Assembly: GCA_038501785.1 (NCBI GenBank)
Contig: JBAMJR010000031.1
Coordinates: 4,657,501-4,721,500, forward strand
Direction: 5' to 3'
Origin: Myoxocephalus aenaeus
Taxonomy: Eukaryota > Chordata > Actinopteri > Perciformes > Cottidae
Length of the DNA: 64,000 bases
The position numbers and the translations under genes are program-made. This document shows positions 12,661 to 26,401 of this stretch, piece by piece. The notes under the pieces were generated by a model. That model made no database searches, was not told where the DNA came from, and saw nothing but the letters and a program-made list of their open reading frames with translations. The first letter of the stretch is position 1. Every line of letters begins with the position of its first letter.

Positions 12661-15600
12661 TGTTTGCGATATCGCTGCATTCCCAGAGCTGCTCTATGCT
12701 ATTGCACCGTGCTAGACAGTGCTCTGACTTTCTCTCCACTAAATAAATCTCGGTCCACACTTTCACTGAGGTTTTTGATCTGAACTTAACTCTGTTGTGT
12801 TCTTAGCTGGACTACACATCATTAATGTATTTATCTGTCAAAATCTTTTTTCCCTCTTTCTTCCCACTGTAGGTCATAACATGACATAAAGTGCAACAGA
12901 GAATTCTGATCTCTGCAGAAACTGAAAGAAGAATGCTACCAACTGGTCAAGTGTTATGACCATCTCCATTCATGAGAGGAGATAAGACATAGAAGGCTCA
13001 CCCAAACTGTAAAAAAACACATTTTCAATGCAAAATAAAAGGTACTTAAATTGATCTGTTATGCTGATCTGTTATTATGTAAGCCTGTTGTAATGTTTGC
13101 AAACCTCAAGTGTTACAATAACACATCATTACATAAGTGACAAGCCAGTTTAATTTATCTTTATTCAACTCATCAGGTTATATTTACTGATTGATGTCAA
13201 GTGTTGGCATCGTTCTGCAGATGAGAAACACAACTTTCAAATATGAAGGGATGAGATGTGTGGGGAAATCAATATCAAAACAATCAAGTTCATGATGGCA
13301 ATGGCAGTGACACCGAATTCCTGAACAAGTCTATAAAACTACCACAGATCACTCTCTTCCTCTTGCTCTGCTTCACACTTATCCCTGGTGCAACTCACAC
13401 CTGCTGAACGGTGCATTCATCTATTCAAATTCAAAGTAATTGGTGAACATCAAACAAATATTACATTACTGATTCTACCTGATGCTTTTGGTCGATCTGC
13501 ATTCATTCATAAATTGTTAATCATTATATTCATTGTGAAAATATATTGATAATTTAGTCATTTATTTTTCTGTTTAGTAGTTTAGTTGTTGGCAGGTCAA
13601 TATTTCAGTTATAAAGAACTTGATTCTGTGAGTTGTGCATGTATGAAATATTTTGTCAAAGTACAGCGAGTCTAGAACTCATAGCAATCTTCATATTATA
13701 AGACTAGATTCACTAATTCATGCCAAAATATGTAACGATGATTAATAACAGAAAATGATGCATCGTAAACATATGAATTGGTACAAAAGATGAAGGAGAC
13801 TGACTGTACTCAACTTGGGCTATCAGAAAAAAATTGTTTTATATTAAATAACAGAATTGTAGGGCACCACTAAACCCCTTTTTCTTTAAGTTAATTAATA
13901 CATTGTGAGACACTATATATCACTTCTATATAATTGGCTGCTGATACTAACAAATGTAACATTCATTTCGATAATGCATTTTTATCAATACTGTTTGATA
14001 TATTGACACGTCATCATAATGAGTGATCCCAATGACTTCATTCCAACAACAAGTCTAGAAAACAAAAACAAAATGTTTCCCCCCTGCTTTTAGTTGTGCA
14101 GCAGACTTAATTATTTATAATTCATTAATAGTATTTGCAGTTGGTTATGATATGAATGTTAACACCAGGGCATAAATAAGGCCACCACTGTGGCAGATTT
14201 GCTGGATCAGCGAAATACTCTGTTTTACGGTAATTGATGAAGCACAGTGTACAGTATTTCACATGCTGAGTAATTTTCTAATTGGTCGAGCGGTAGCAAG
14301 TTGTTGTGCAGCCTTGCCGTGAGGGGAAACACTTGCTCATCAGAGAGAAAGAAAAGGGACAAAGAAATGTAATGAAATATAAATCTCCTTAAGATATGTT
14401 GCATATGTTGAATTTGTTTACACTGCACACTGATGGACTGCTCGCTGTGCTGTTTTGGGGCTTTATATTAGTGATGTTTTACAGTCAAAATACCACACTC
14501 CTGCTGGAATATGTACAGCTCATGTAAATATAATCACAAGTCACTCGCGTCAGGTTAAATAAAGAGTAGACAAAGAGAATGCAATCCTATATTGGTCCCT
14601 TCAACTCAGAGGTATGGATTGTACTGTATATATTTGCATAATGGATTTCCACATCTCACAGTGAATGTAGTCGATGGTACAGATGGTTTAAATTGTGGGA
14701 TTAGATGAAAAACTTGTCGAAATACTATATGGTGGAAAATGTTGGCACAAGATAAACGTCTATCCCCGAAGGAGTGTAGACAGTGTAATGAGTAGAGCTT
14801 CAAAGGGATTGCTGTCTAACAATTCCTTCCTCCCACCACCTCATTCATAGTGCAATCATGTCATCAGAATTCTGAAATGGTTGATTGTAAAAGCCAAGGG
14901 AAACTAATGAAAATCCTTGGTGTATTGCTGGAGTTTTGTTTCATTAGCAGGGGGTTTCTTGATGGGTCATCTGCTCTAAATTCACATATTCCAGCAAAGT
15001 GAGAAAAACCAAGGCTAATTTTTTTGAGAGCTCCTGTAATCCAGAAATCCACCCAGACCATTTTTAAATCACCACAGACCGCAGGAATAATGAATCTTTC
15101 GTTGTGTGCACGTCATAAACATGTAAACTCGCTGGGCCGGGAGGTGCAAGAGTAATGAGAGGCAGTCGAAACAGTCTGTCATCATCTATGCCTTTAGAGT
15201 GGGTCCTCTACTCGGGCCCCTGCAAAGTATATTGGTAGCATTATAGCATAGCGGTCCTCAATTTATCAATAAAAGAACCAATGTGTCACTCTGGCAAACA
15301 CACAGCCGGCATTTGCATTCAAGATAACGAGACCTGTCATGTGAATTTTATACTCTGTCTCCTCGCTCTGTTTGTGCTGTCCCTCTTTCTTGCTCTCTTG
15401 CCTTTCGTTTTTCCTCCCTTTGGAAATTCGGCTGAAAGCTCCTGCCGTGACCACGACCGCTCTTCATGGACCACAGTAATATTTAGAATCCATCCTAGTA
15501 CGTTTTTGATAAATTATTCATAAACTTGCTTTGCATTATGCTATTTCTTGTATTCCATTATGTTCCAATCTATTGTATTCTTCTTCATTTCTTCATTCCC

Positions 15601-18600
15601 CCATAATTCCACTTGCAGATCTCTTCCCACCAACAAACTATTGTTGTAGCCACTGCTGATACTAACTCTGGTTCTAGTTTTCAGACATGCTTTTTGTCCA
15701 CCCTGTGTCCAGTATGTTTGCCTTCTGCCCTCTTTTGAATGTATTTTCAAAAGGCGCAAAGAAATTGTAACTCAATTGCCAACATTCTTCTGAGAATAAA
15801 GAAAACAGTATTAAAGTACAGTAAAAAATGCAGTGTTGACAGATCAATCCCGAGAGGCTTAACAATAGCTACAGTGGTGAGCAGCAACATAATCCCTATG
15901 TGCGCAGGACTCCATGCAGTGCTGTGTGTGTACATATACAGTATGTGCCCTCCACAGGATGACTGAGGCTGTGCAATAAAGGCCAGACTACAGCTGTGAG
16001 AGAGACAGAGATCCCATCGCCAAATCCAATAAGAAGAGTAGAATTTCATTACAGATGTTCAGCCGGGATATGACGGCTCCATCAATAACCATCCCACATG
16101 TGAGAGGCAGAGGGGTGGGCATGATGGAGTCAAAGTCGCACAGCCATGGCAGAATCTATATCGGATTGTTTCACAGCTCCACTAGCTTGAGTCTTTTCTC
16201 CCTCATTCCCTGAATTCTCTCCGATGTCTCTTTCTTCTTGCTGATGCCTCTCTTTCATTCTCTCGGCCCCCCTCGTTTTCTTTCACCTTCACTTTTTTTT
16301 GTCTTGACAATAGAAATGTCCAGTCTTTCTTCATTGGAGCAAGGAATTACATCTCAAGTGGTCTGGTTCAATACTGCTGTCCACTCTTCTCTGCAGGCAA
16401 CAAAGATGTTTGCTTAAAAAAAATATGTTTTGGTTTCCAATTGCAGTCTGTTTCTCTGTCTCTGTGTTTCTCTCCTCCTCACTGAAACATTTGCCATTGT
16501 CAAACACCGTGTCATAAGTATAACACATACTTTCTTATGTGGCAACCACAGAGACAGTTGAACAATTAAATTAAAAGACCAACATCATTGAATGGAAACA
16601 ATACATATTTTTGTGTGTAATATGCTTGTGTTTTGCTCATTTACTGTATGTCAGCATAAAAGGAAGTGCAGCCATTGTTTCCAAAAACATATAAACAAGA
16701 TTTTGCCATCCGTCACTTCTAAAACTAGCATCACCTTCACAGTGTGCTAAGCTGACAAACTACTGAATTGTTTTGTAATAGGATTTTGCTGAAGCTCACT
16801 GATAAAAAACCTTTAAAATAACACTTCAGTCCATCTGAGAAACTTGAGCTCATGCGTACAAAAGTCTGAGCAAGGTCAACCAACTTCACTGGACGCTGAA
16901 TAGACAGAAATGACACGCGTTGTCATCCTTCTTGAAAGTGTGTGTTTCAACAGTCAGAATAATACAGAGTTATACAAAAGTTTAAGAAACTTTTCAGACA
17001 ATTTAAATTTTTCAGATGCATCAGACATTTGCTTTTTCAGACCAGAAAATATGAAGGATTCCAGCTTTCCTTTCAAAGCAGTCTGTCGTAAAGCACATTT
17101 TGTTTCGATGAGTTTGCCAGTGATTTGAACCTCAAAGTACTTTTCAGTGTGATTGTCATTATATCATGAATGACCTCCAACTAGACACTATTTATTAGAC
17201 TGTGATCAAAATGTCTCTCAGGAATGAGATGTAAAGTGTAGGTTAAACGAAAAATATTTCACATAGAAAAACGCCTTTCACGCTTGTTTGTTAAGTGAAG
17301 AGGTTGAACCGCAGATGTGTCATTTGTAATGCTCAAATTTGTCTTGTCATGCAGGAAATCCACCGGAGAGGTAGACATTTTTGTGCACAGCCTCCACAGA
17401 GTTGCATGAAGGAAAGGGATTGAAGTTCACATTTTTCAATTACCTCTTGCCGCCATCTGGAACCGCCACCACTTTGGTACTGCTTTGGGCCTGCCTTTGT
17501 TTTATTTAATGAGTGTTTGAAAAAACACACACGGTGAAATTCCAAATAAATGTTCTTATAAGCAAGATTTTGTATTATAAAAATATGTAGTATCAGCTAG
17601 TGTGAAAAAGTAAATCTAACAAGAGTTTCTCATCTTACTCAGTATAGACTTAGATTGAATTCTCAGGTATTATGAATCCTTCTCCTACAGTAAATAATAT
17701 GCAAACTTCAAAGAAAAGAAACTTAATTAACCAGTGTTATGTCACTGTGGTGTTCTGGGCTTTAACGCAACATATCAGCTTTCACATCCCTCTTTTTTAT
17801 GTTTCCCATCTCTGTCTTCACCTAAAAAAGGCAAAAAGTAATCTTGACTTAATAGGTGAGCATTGCAGTCCATCCAGAGAAAGCTATACTCACTGGTCTT
17901 GCATCTGTCTTTCTCAAATCACTTTAATTCCCTACTGCTGCCATTACTACCGTATTTCAAATCGATCAACCAGAAAGGACTTCTCACATTATAGTAAAAT
18001 ATTAACACCTTTACCTGAACAAATGAAAGCAGAAAAGGAAATAAGTTGGCTTACTGCCCGTGACAAAAACATCCGAACATTTTATGCTGGCATTAAAGTA
18101 ATATTTTATCTCACACTGATACATACACATTCATGCTGTTCCTTCTGTTTCTATATTTCCCCCGTTCACAGAGTTTTACAGCGCTAAGGATACATGTGGC
18201 GTGGATTTCTCTGCCCAGGCATCCACATAACTATTATTCTCAGCTCATATCGCAGTGGTTTTGAGAGCCATTAGTGCATGCCATACATATTTATCAAGGA
18301 TCATCACATCCAGGTTGTGTATCAAACTTGATAAACAGGAGTTTATATCAAACATCCAGTTCTATCAAGCGTGAAAGTTATATTTTTTCAAGCACATCTG
18401 TAACTACTCAATGTTTTACTGGAGGATTTCTTTTGGCTGTCAACATGCAGCCTACTATACTTTTCTCTTGCATGATGACATAAGCCACATTAAAAACTCA
18501 TTACAAGCGTTTACATCAGTTCCTGTGGTAATCTCCAAACAAAGACTGTGATACACACTGTGAACTGCACAGTAGCAGATGTATCACTCATTTCTCAGAC

Positions 18601-21339
18601 AAAACTCATCCCGTAAAGGGTTCAGTTGCATCAGCTACAAACTGCTGTGGAGAAGAGAAGAAGAGAGCCCAACAAGAACAGGTGGGTGAGCACAGAAAGG
18701 AATGATGGGATGGCGATGGGAGCCGTCTGTGATTGGAGCATTCCTAGCACCAGTAAACCTTTCTTCTCTCACCGCCATGTGCTGAGTGTTGATAAGAGAC
18801 ATCATCCCACTGACTCATTAATCAACTGTGAAATGTACAGCTACCTGCCGCTTTCTTATTCCCGTGCCCCCAAACCCCTCCGCTACCTGCTTCCTCCTCC
18901 ACTTCTACCCGCCTGCAAACAGAAGAAACAAACTGGACTCCACAAGGACTCCTTTTGAAAAAAGAAAAGAAAATTGCTCTCCTAGCACATTTCCTGTTTC
19001 CAGAAATTCACCTTCCGTATTATATCCAAATGCTCACAGCCATGTGTACGCATGCATTCACTCACAGAGACAGGCGTGAACACACACTTGGTGTTTAAAG
19101 GCAGTAATGCAAGGAGACAGGGGCAAAAGGAGCACCTCACAACTCTCCAACTGGTTTGTACTTGAGAGTTGTGCAGCTGAGCACATTGTTCCACAGACAC
19201 ATGTCCTACGCATTTCTGTCTCAGTACCTAAAATTATGATCACACAGACAGATTACCGTATAATTTTGGCTTTACATCTAACATCCAAACCCAGCAGCTG
19301 CTCCTCCCTTCTCCCCTACATAAAAGCACTTTATTTGTGCTTCTTTTCAAGTTGTCCCATCACTGCGCTCCTGCCCCGGTAATATCTGCCACAAAATCCC
19401 TCATACATTTCTAAATTGTGCTGTGGCTTGTGTAGGTCTCTCGCATATACATATTATTAAACTGTGTAAGAACTGCTGATCTGCCATCTTTTTCACCCCA
19501 AACTCAGACTCACTCCAGGGAAGTAAAATGAAGAGGGGAGGTTTGAATTTTGATCAGTTTATTTGCATTTTCAACCCTTAATTTATCTGCCAGTTTTGAT
19601 CTCCTTTAGCTGACTGTATAATAACTCACAGTGGGTCATCAATTTTTCTGAAAAGTAAGCAACAAACTGACCAAATCAAAGCTTGATTAATAGGCAGGGA
19701 GGTATAGACAGCATTGTTCTGGTGACAGCTGCGTCAACAGGAAGCCCAGAGAGCTTTCTAGCCGTATATTTTCTGATAGAGCGGACTGTAATAATATACG
19801 CAGCAGGGCACAAGTTCACTTTCATGTTGCATTTATGGAACAGACTAAACTGCAAACAGGCAAATGCTGTGATTTACATTTATGGCACACTGCGGAGGCG
19901 TGAAGAACTCTATTTGGTTCCACACATGGAGTGAAAGCCCCAAAAAACCAACAAGCACATTTTATATTTTCAAAAGAACATGAAGTGTCAGTAAGTGACT
20001 TCTCACAGTTACTATCCCAGAAACCTCACTAGATCCTTGTTATCATCCAGGTACAAATGCTTCCGTCTGCGTTTCACCTTCTCCCAGTAATAATCCTGCT
20101 GTAGACTCTACTGAGCTCAAAATGATTCAGGCAAAATGCAAAATACATCGAGGTGTAAGTGACTGCAAGTGTCGAACAGGACAAACATATTGTACCATAG
20201 TAAGCTCAAATGTACTTTATTTTTAATTGAATATGAAAATGTAAGCATGTAAAAGTAATACGGTTTCTCTGCTATAAAGAGGACCCATGTCTGTGTTGGA
20301 GAAAAGAGTCTGCACTATATCATGACTGTGTTGCATTATGGACTACTGAGGCTGTTTTGCAGGGAAATGAGCATATCTGCATCATCTTTGATGAATTTCT
20401 CCCTTTGAAATTGATACATTTTTATGTAGGATTAGATTGTTTTTTGATTCTCCAACACTGATCATGAGTTTTGGTGGTGAGGCTGTGGGTATGTTTTAAA
20501 TAGATGATTGGATGGTCTTGTTTAAATTGAACAGTTTTGCACCTAACCTATTTTCTATTACCTTTTACTGAGAAAACTATAAGCCACATATTCTATACTT
20601 TGAGAGTAATTTGGAGCAGCTTGGAAACGTCTATAAAGGTACTTTGTAATTCAATAGAATTGCTGCTTTGCCAATAACTGATTGAAAAAAAAGTGCTGCT
20701 TCTTACTTTTGACAGCAACTTTTGACTACTTTTTAAATACTATGGTAGTTTGAAATGTTGGCCCAGAGCAGTAAACACCCCGTTTGAGGAAATCCCTGTA
20801 ATCCATGACAGACCTGACCACACTGTGTATGGTGCAACTACGGTGACAATAACAAATTGAGCAGAGTTTAATTTGACATCTGTTCCCGTGACAGATTGTA
20901 AACCTTTTTTTTCTAAATCAGCCAGCAACATAAAGCTGTTTGGTTCCGTAGCATATATTTATGTGACACAACATTATACTTTATGTACCGCCTGAAGACA
21001 TAAACCTTTTGGTGGAAACAGTCAACATTCATTCACTGCTAGGAAAATATGATGTATGTATAAACATACAAAAAAACATCTGGCTATACAATGTGCCCGT
21101 GGAATGTGATCCAATCAGAAGGATTAGGTTAAGATTTGTAGTATGACACTCACATGCCTATATGTACATTGAAGAAGATATTGGACTGGGTATCCCATTA
21201 GACAAATGGCTACAGCCAATGACATTTTCAATGTACAAATGAGGATCTAAACTGACCGTTTAAGAATATCAACATATAATGTTTACACCACAAACAATAT
21301 AATGTGTGCTATATTGAGCTTTAGAGGTGGTGGTGGGCA

Positions 21340-21450
21340 GATCTTTGGATGGAGCCACACTAGCTGTTTCCCTGTTTCCAGTCTTCATGCTAAGCTAAAC
21401 GAACCAGCTGCTGGCAGATATGAGAGTGGTATCTGGGTCTGTCATCATAT
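21340..21450 (+). repeat. Interspersed repeat family A, copy 3
   Basis: Contains ACTAGCTGTTTCCCTG, TTTCCAGTCTTCATGCTAAG, CCAGCTGCTGGCAGATATGA and GAGAGTGGTATCT in the same order as copy 2, with an internal deletion of the ATATTTACC segment. Confidence 0.65.
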
Positions 21451-22298
21451 TTTGTGACATCACCCTAAACAACATTCTTAAAAACAAAATGTTCAATTTG
21501 AATAGATTAAATGAGTCAGTCTATTTTTGATCAACTTTCTTTAATGAGTTTAGCTCTTCTGTGTGTGCCTCCATTTGTGTGCGGCAAGCACCTGAGCAGT
21601 GTAAATGTTTTTTTTTTTTTTAAAGGCTAACAAATATGGATTGAAGCTGAACATTTTGTTTGATTTTTGTTTGGTAAAAACACATTGTGCATTTTCACAA
21701 GTATTGTTTTGGAGGCAGCCTTATAGGAAAATGTATTTCATGGGAGGGCATTTTTATTTTATTATATTTTTTCAGGAAATAGATATGGTCACATATGTAA
21801 TTGAATTAAGAACAAGACCTTTCAAATATTATGAAAAGGACAACAGAGTTAAAAGGCTGGTAGCAAGCACTCTGAAAAGTGGTGGCTGTCGTGACTCTCA
21901 AAAACCTCGACAGTTAATTACACTATGCATCATAACCTCTGCTCTCTAAGGGCCAGAAGGAACCCCCACACGGGGCAATTTAAACTACTCCTTATAAGCT
22001 ACTTTTCCCCTGCATTGAAACATCGATGCTCACACATTGCAATAACTGTTCACACACACACACTCAGTGAACACAGTATGATACTCACACACAGGTTATG
22101 GCTTTCCAAGCAGTTTGAGCTTGTTTAATTTCATCCCTGTATACATTCTTTGTGATCAAACCTTTATAGACAAATAGAAACGCAGATAATGAATACCTTC
22201 CATGATTAGTACCAATACAGAGTCATCTTAGCGTACAGTCATGTCCATTCAAGGTATCGTAGATATCATTTGGTTGAATGAAAGAAAAAGAAAAAGTG
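21451..22298. other. No gene seen; possible extra 3' UTR
   Basis: AT-rich sequence just beyond the proposed gfra2 polyA signal. It could still be transcribed if a distal signal is used. Confidence 0.4.
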
Positions 22299-23190
22299 TT
22301 TATTATATACAGAGAGACATAAATATACACATGTGCAGGTGGACGTATGGCGCACACCCGCAGTCACTTACAACATTTCAAATGACCAAAGGACCGTTAC
22401 GGTTACGTTGCCATCTTTCGTTCTTTTCGTCGCCTGCTAAAAAAGTATACTGTAGCACCCGAATGAAAGAGCTTTACGGTAGATTGATTATGGTCACGGA
22501 TACTATACCAACACTTAGAACACTGAGTAGGCTTTACAGTTTAGAGTTTAGACTAGTGTTGAAGAGACAGAATGTAATCATCCCCCATCCACGCCCCTAA
22601 ATTTGTGGTCTGTTCATCCAAGAGAAGATTAAGTCGAGAACCAATTCAGGACGAAAAAAATGTGACTCATAGCAGAAATATGTCTCTTTCTCTCTCTCTT
22701 TGTCCTTTTGCTTTAACTCTACCCCATTTACCTCTTGCTCATTCCTTTTCTCTCTGCAACAATTTCTTTTCTGTCAATCCTGTCTCCTTTTAATTATGTT
22801 GTTCACTCCCTCTCTCCCTCCACTGGTGAGAAAAGCGCAAGCATTGAAAATGATCAGCTTCAGTCCTCCAGGATTTTGTGTCTCAGTCTGAGGGAGAGTC
22901 CTTCCCAAAGTATGGCTTTCATGGCCTCTCCTACCAAGGGTCCTTTTTCAAGCCATGTGCTTTATCACAGTTGTGGTCCACCCTAACATTACATCAAATA
23001 AACAACAAATTCACAATTGTAAAATTTTAATACTTTCCACCTTTTTTTGTATTTTTTTCCGCTTTCATAAATACCATTTTTGTCAACTGCCCAGAGATTC
23101 AGTCTTCATAATATCAGTCTCAGAAATAACACCTTCTGCTTTTGGGATCAGCTTGTGGGTGGATGACCTCTTTTCCTCCTCCTGGCGCTC
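22299..23190 (-). other. gfra2: Probable gfra2 3' UTR, with a possible polyA signal
   Basis: Sequence directly downstream of the gfra2 stop. The first AATAAA I noticed on the minus strand below the stop is at 22304-22299, followed by a T-rich stretch on that strand. If used, the 3' UTR would be about 0.9 kb. Other AATAAA copies exist further down, for example near 21760, so the end is uncertain. Confidence 0.3.
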
Positions 23191-23328
23191 CTATAAGGCA
23201 TGCTGGGCCAGGACCAGAGCCAAAGCCAGGCTGGGAAGCAGTGCCCAGACATTGGCACACAGACAGCCAGTGTGATCCTCTGGCAGGCCTTGGGTTTTGC
23301 CCAGGTCACCGTCTCTTGGTTCAGGATA
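23191..23328 (-). CDS. gfra2: gfra2 last coding exon: GPI-signal tail
   Basis: The 138-bp coding part of the terminal exon follows the acceptor ctctatctgcccag and ends at a TAG stop. In phase 0 it encodes 45 residues: a polar start (PEPRDGDLGK), then GCLCANV, then a hydrophobic end, WALLPSLALALVLAQHAL. A C-terminal hydrophobic stretch directly before the stop is what a GPI-attachment signal looks like, and GFRA proteins are GPI-anchored. The frame matches the phase 0 end of the exon at 28337, so they could join directly, or a short phase 0/0 exon may lie between. Sequence identity to other GFRA2 tails is low, as expected for this part; the call rests on position, phase, strand and hydrophobicity. 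Confidence 0.72.
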   Translation of the reverse strand, partial: YPEPRDGDLGKTQGLPEDHTGCLCANVWALLPSLALALVLAQHAL

Positions 23329-24263
23329 CTGGGCAGATAGAGGGACACACAAAGGGAGAGAGACGTGTAAAGGTTAGACATGACTCAGACACTCGTGTTG
23401 CTTCTTGTACTGGCATTTGATGAGGGAAAGCAGTAGGAGGCGACAGGAGGGAGGTGAGACAGACAGGGTCAGAGCTGAGGAGAAAACGAGAAACAAAGAG
23501 TCAGAAACTCAGAGTAAGAGTGAGACATTACATGGATCCATGGCAGACCCACCTTGGCACAGACATTAAGTGTTTGATCCACCAAATGTTTTGATATGTG
23601 AAGTATATTTCAAGCCCCTGCTTAGTATGCTCTCTGCTTCTTAAACAAGTTGGCAACAAAGGAAAGCTTCTTCTTTTTTCTTAAACTCTTTTAGGTTGCG
23701 CCAGCAATTCTCTAAACAGTTTTTAAAGCTATCATTACCGACTTTATTTACAAGAACAACATGCTACGAAGCCAAACACACACTACAGAAGCCAACAGCA
23801 GCTGTGGATTTCTTTCAATATTTTATAAGGCAAAAATTACAGCAAACAGAAGCCGAACAAAACACTTGCAAGACCTCTTTTATGGAGTTTGACTGTGCAC
23901 AATCAAAACACAACAGTGTTTATTTTTACGCACAAGAGAAAATAAACTCATGTACAGAGTGCAAACACAGAGAGAGACAAGCAGTTTACTACACTGTTCA
24001 CATACTGGCAGAGAGCAGGGGCAACACAACGGTCCAGATATTAAACTCCATGGCCTCCAGAGTTTCACTGTCACATACACACTGCAATTGCCTTATTATG
24101 TGCTTTTCCATAACATTTTTAGCATTTTGAATACTTTTTCAATTTCCTCAGATTCTTGTTACACAAAGCATAACCATTTGCCTCGAAGTTAAAGTAGTCT
24201 CACTCAATTTGCAGAGGCACCATTTTCAGTCCAGCACAGTCCAGCATAAGGAACATGAAACAT

Positions 24264-24294
24264 TCCTCCTCCTCCTCCTCCTCCTCCTCCTCCT
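24264..24294. repeat. (TCC)n trinucleotide repeat
   Basis: About ten TCC units in the last gfra2 intron. Confidence 0.95.
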
Positions 24295-24751
24295 CTATCC
24301 CCTCAAATCATCTTTACCAATGTAACCTTTGCACAGATTGCACTTTGGTCCATTTCCCTGTAAACAGGAAAAACATCTACTCCGATGTTATCTACCATCA
24401 CCTCAATTTCCAATAGAACAAGGCAACATATGAAGAATAATAAAAAAAATGAAACAAGCAAATTGTGTTGGATTGTATTAACAGGATGGGCATATTTTTC
24501 CTGTTAAGGAAAAGAGGGGTATTCAAAACCTGGGCTTGGGAATTCACGCTCTATAAAGAAATGGTTAATTGACAGTTGCCAAAAATAGCAGGAAAAAAAG
24601 CCATGGGTAGCTTGACAATGCACCAAACACATCCGCAACTAAAAGCCAATTAATTAGCAAGGGCAGTGATGTGTGACAGCAGCCTGTTGACATGAGTCCA
24701 GATCTCCGGCTGCAGCCAATATCCACACGTACACTCAGGCTTGTGAAAAGG

Positions 24752-24754
24752 TAC

Positions 24755-24849
<95 letters not shown>
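24752..24849. repeat. (CA)n microsatellite, reads UG in the gfra2 transcript
   Basis: 98-bp CA tract with one AAAC interruption. The gene is on the minus strand, so the intron RNA carries (UG)n. Confidence 0.98.
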
Positions 24850-24853
<4 letters not shown>

Positions 24854-25510
24854 AACACACGGTTAAAAGCACAAACACATGCATACAAATGCATACACTG
24901 TGACGGAATACAGACAATGTCAAAACACACACTTATTTATTGATGCTTTAACACATGCACGAGAGAAAGGATGGAAACAGCCTGGAGTATTTATATAAAC
25001 TGTTGATAAGAAAGTTTCCCCCTTATCATTGAACAGGTTAGTACACATAGGCAGCCAGAGTTTTCATTATCAATCATCACATTGTCAAATTTACAGTGCA
25101 TTTATAGTGCATTTCCCAAGGCAAGTAATCGAGTAACACTCAGCTGAGTGGTTTCTGTCCACAATCAATTTCATTCAATTTAGCTCATAATCAACACATG
25201 CCAGTGACAGTGTGGGAACATGGATGACACCAGGGGGGGTTACACATACAGAGGTTGGTTTGTATTACATTTAAAACTAAACTTGAAATGCAGTAAAAAA
25301 TGAACAGCTTAATTTAAACAGCTCCTTGTTCAAGAATCTGTGAAACGCGGACATTAAAATTCCAACTGGGATTACAAAAGACACACGATCCCTTTTATCT
25401 GTGAGACACCGACCGATTGGGGGTTTACAATATCCCTCATCAAACTTCACATAAACATATTAGTATATGGGAAACATATTGTTTTTCTCCATATAAACAA
25501 AGCAGGACAT

Positions 25511-25551
25511 GTGATGGCTGCCCCTCTGACTTACAGAGGGGCAGCCATCAC
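25511..25551. repeat. Perfect palindrome: 18-bp arms, 5-bp loop
   Basis: GTGATGGCTGCCCCTCTG at 25511-25528 is reverse-complementary to 25534-25551; the loop is ACTTA. It lies in the last gfra2 intron between the CA and TG tracts. Confidence 0.9.
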
Positions 25552-25851
25552 AATGCTCAAAGGACCAAGCTTCAGCTCGCATGTTTACTCACTGAGCATG
25601 GGATAAAGCCCACAACCACTAGCAGTGACATTTATAATAATTATGCATCTAAATTAGCTGAAAAAAAGAGAGCACAGTATGACTGACATGAACAGGCTTA
25701 GTTACGGACCACAGATTCTCCTATGCCAGCTCTTCTCTAACTGTGCTTCATATAGATTATCCTTTAGTGTCATGGTTGATCATCCATCCAACTATTACAA
25801 ACCTGATGTATTCTGTTACCCAGACTGCTTGTACCCATGGCTGTTGTGTTT

Positions 25852-25953
<102 letters not shown>

Positions 25954-26319
25954 TTGCTAGTGTGGAGCCCATGCTGGCTGCCATGACATTTGCGGCCTTG
26001 GACAGACAGTTTTCTGCCAAAAGGACTCCATACCATAACAACACTCCCCCAATTTATCTGCCATGGAAGTTTGACAAGTTTTAATTGCCAGGCATAGTTG
26101 TCTGAGAGCGAAGAGCGGCCCAAAATGTCCCTACCAGCTCCCTCTCTAATTATAAACTTCCTGCTTGAATAATCACACGTCTTATTGTTTCCTAATTACC
26201 ATTTTTACAATAAATTAAACACCACGCTGCAGTGAGACAGGCACAGAGCAGTGCATCAATACTGACATACACACACAACACCTTTCGAGAAATCCACCAT
26301 TCATTCCCTCCCCGCCAAC

Positions 26320-26320
<1 letters not shown>

Positions 26321-26398
<78 letters not shown>
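26321..26398. repeat. (TC)n microsatellite
   Basis: 78-bp CT tract with one interruption (CTCACTC near 26344). Confidence 0.98.

Positions 26399-26401
<3 letters not shown>

Larger units (their letters stand above)
11538..21339. other. No gene seen
   Basis: About 9.8 kb. The longest open frame (17672-18187, 171 codons) has no domain, signal or splice context. An ORF-rich block at 12181-12435 is open on both strands; see the findings. Otherwise nothing. Confidence 0.6.

Noticed and set aside
17672..18187. 171-codon plus-strand open frame
   Set aside because: AT-rich, no domain, no signal peptide and no splice context. A frame of this length is expected by chance in 64 kb.
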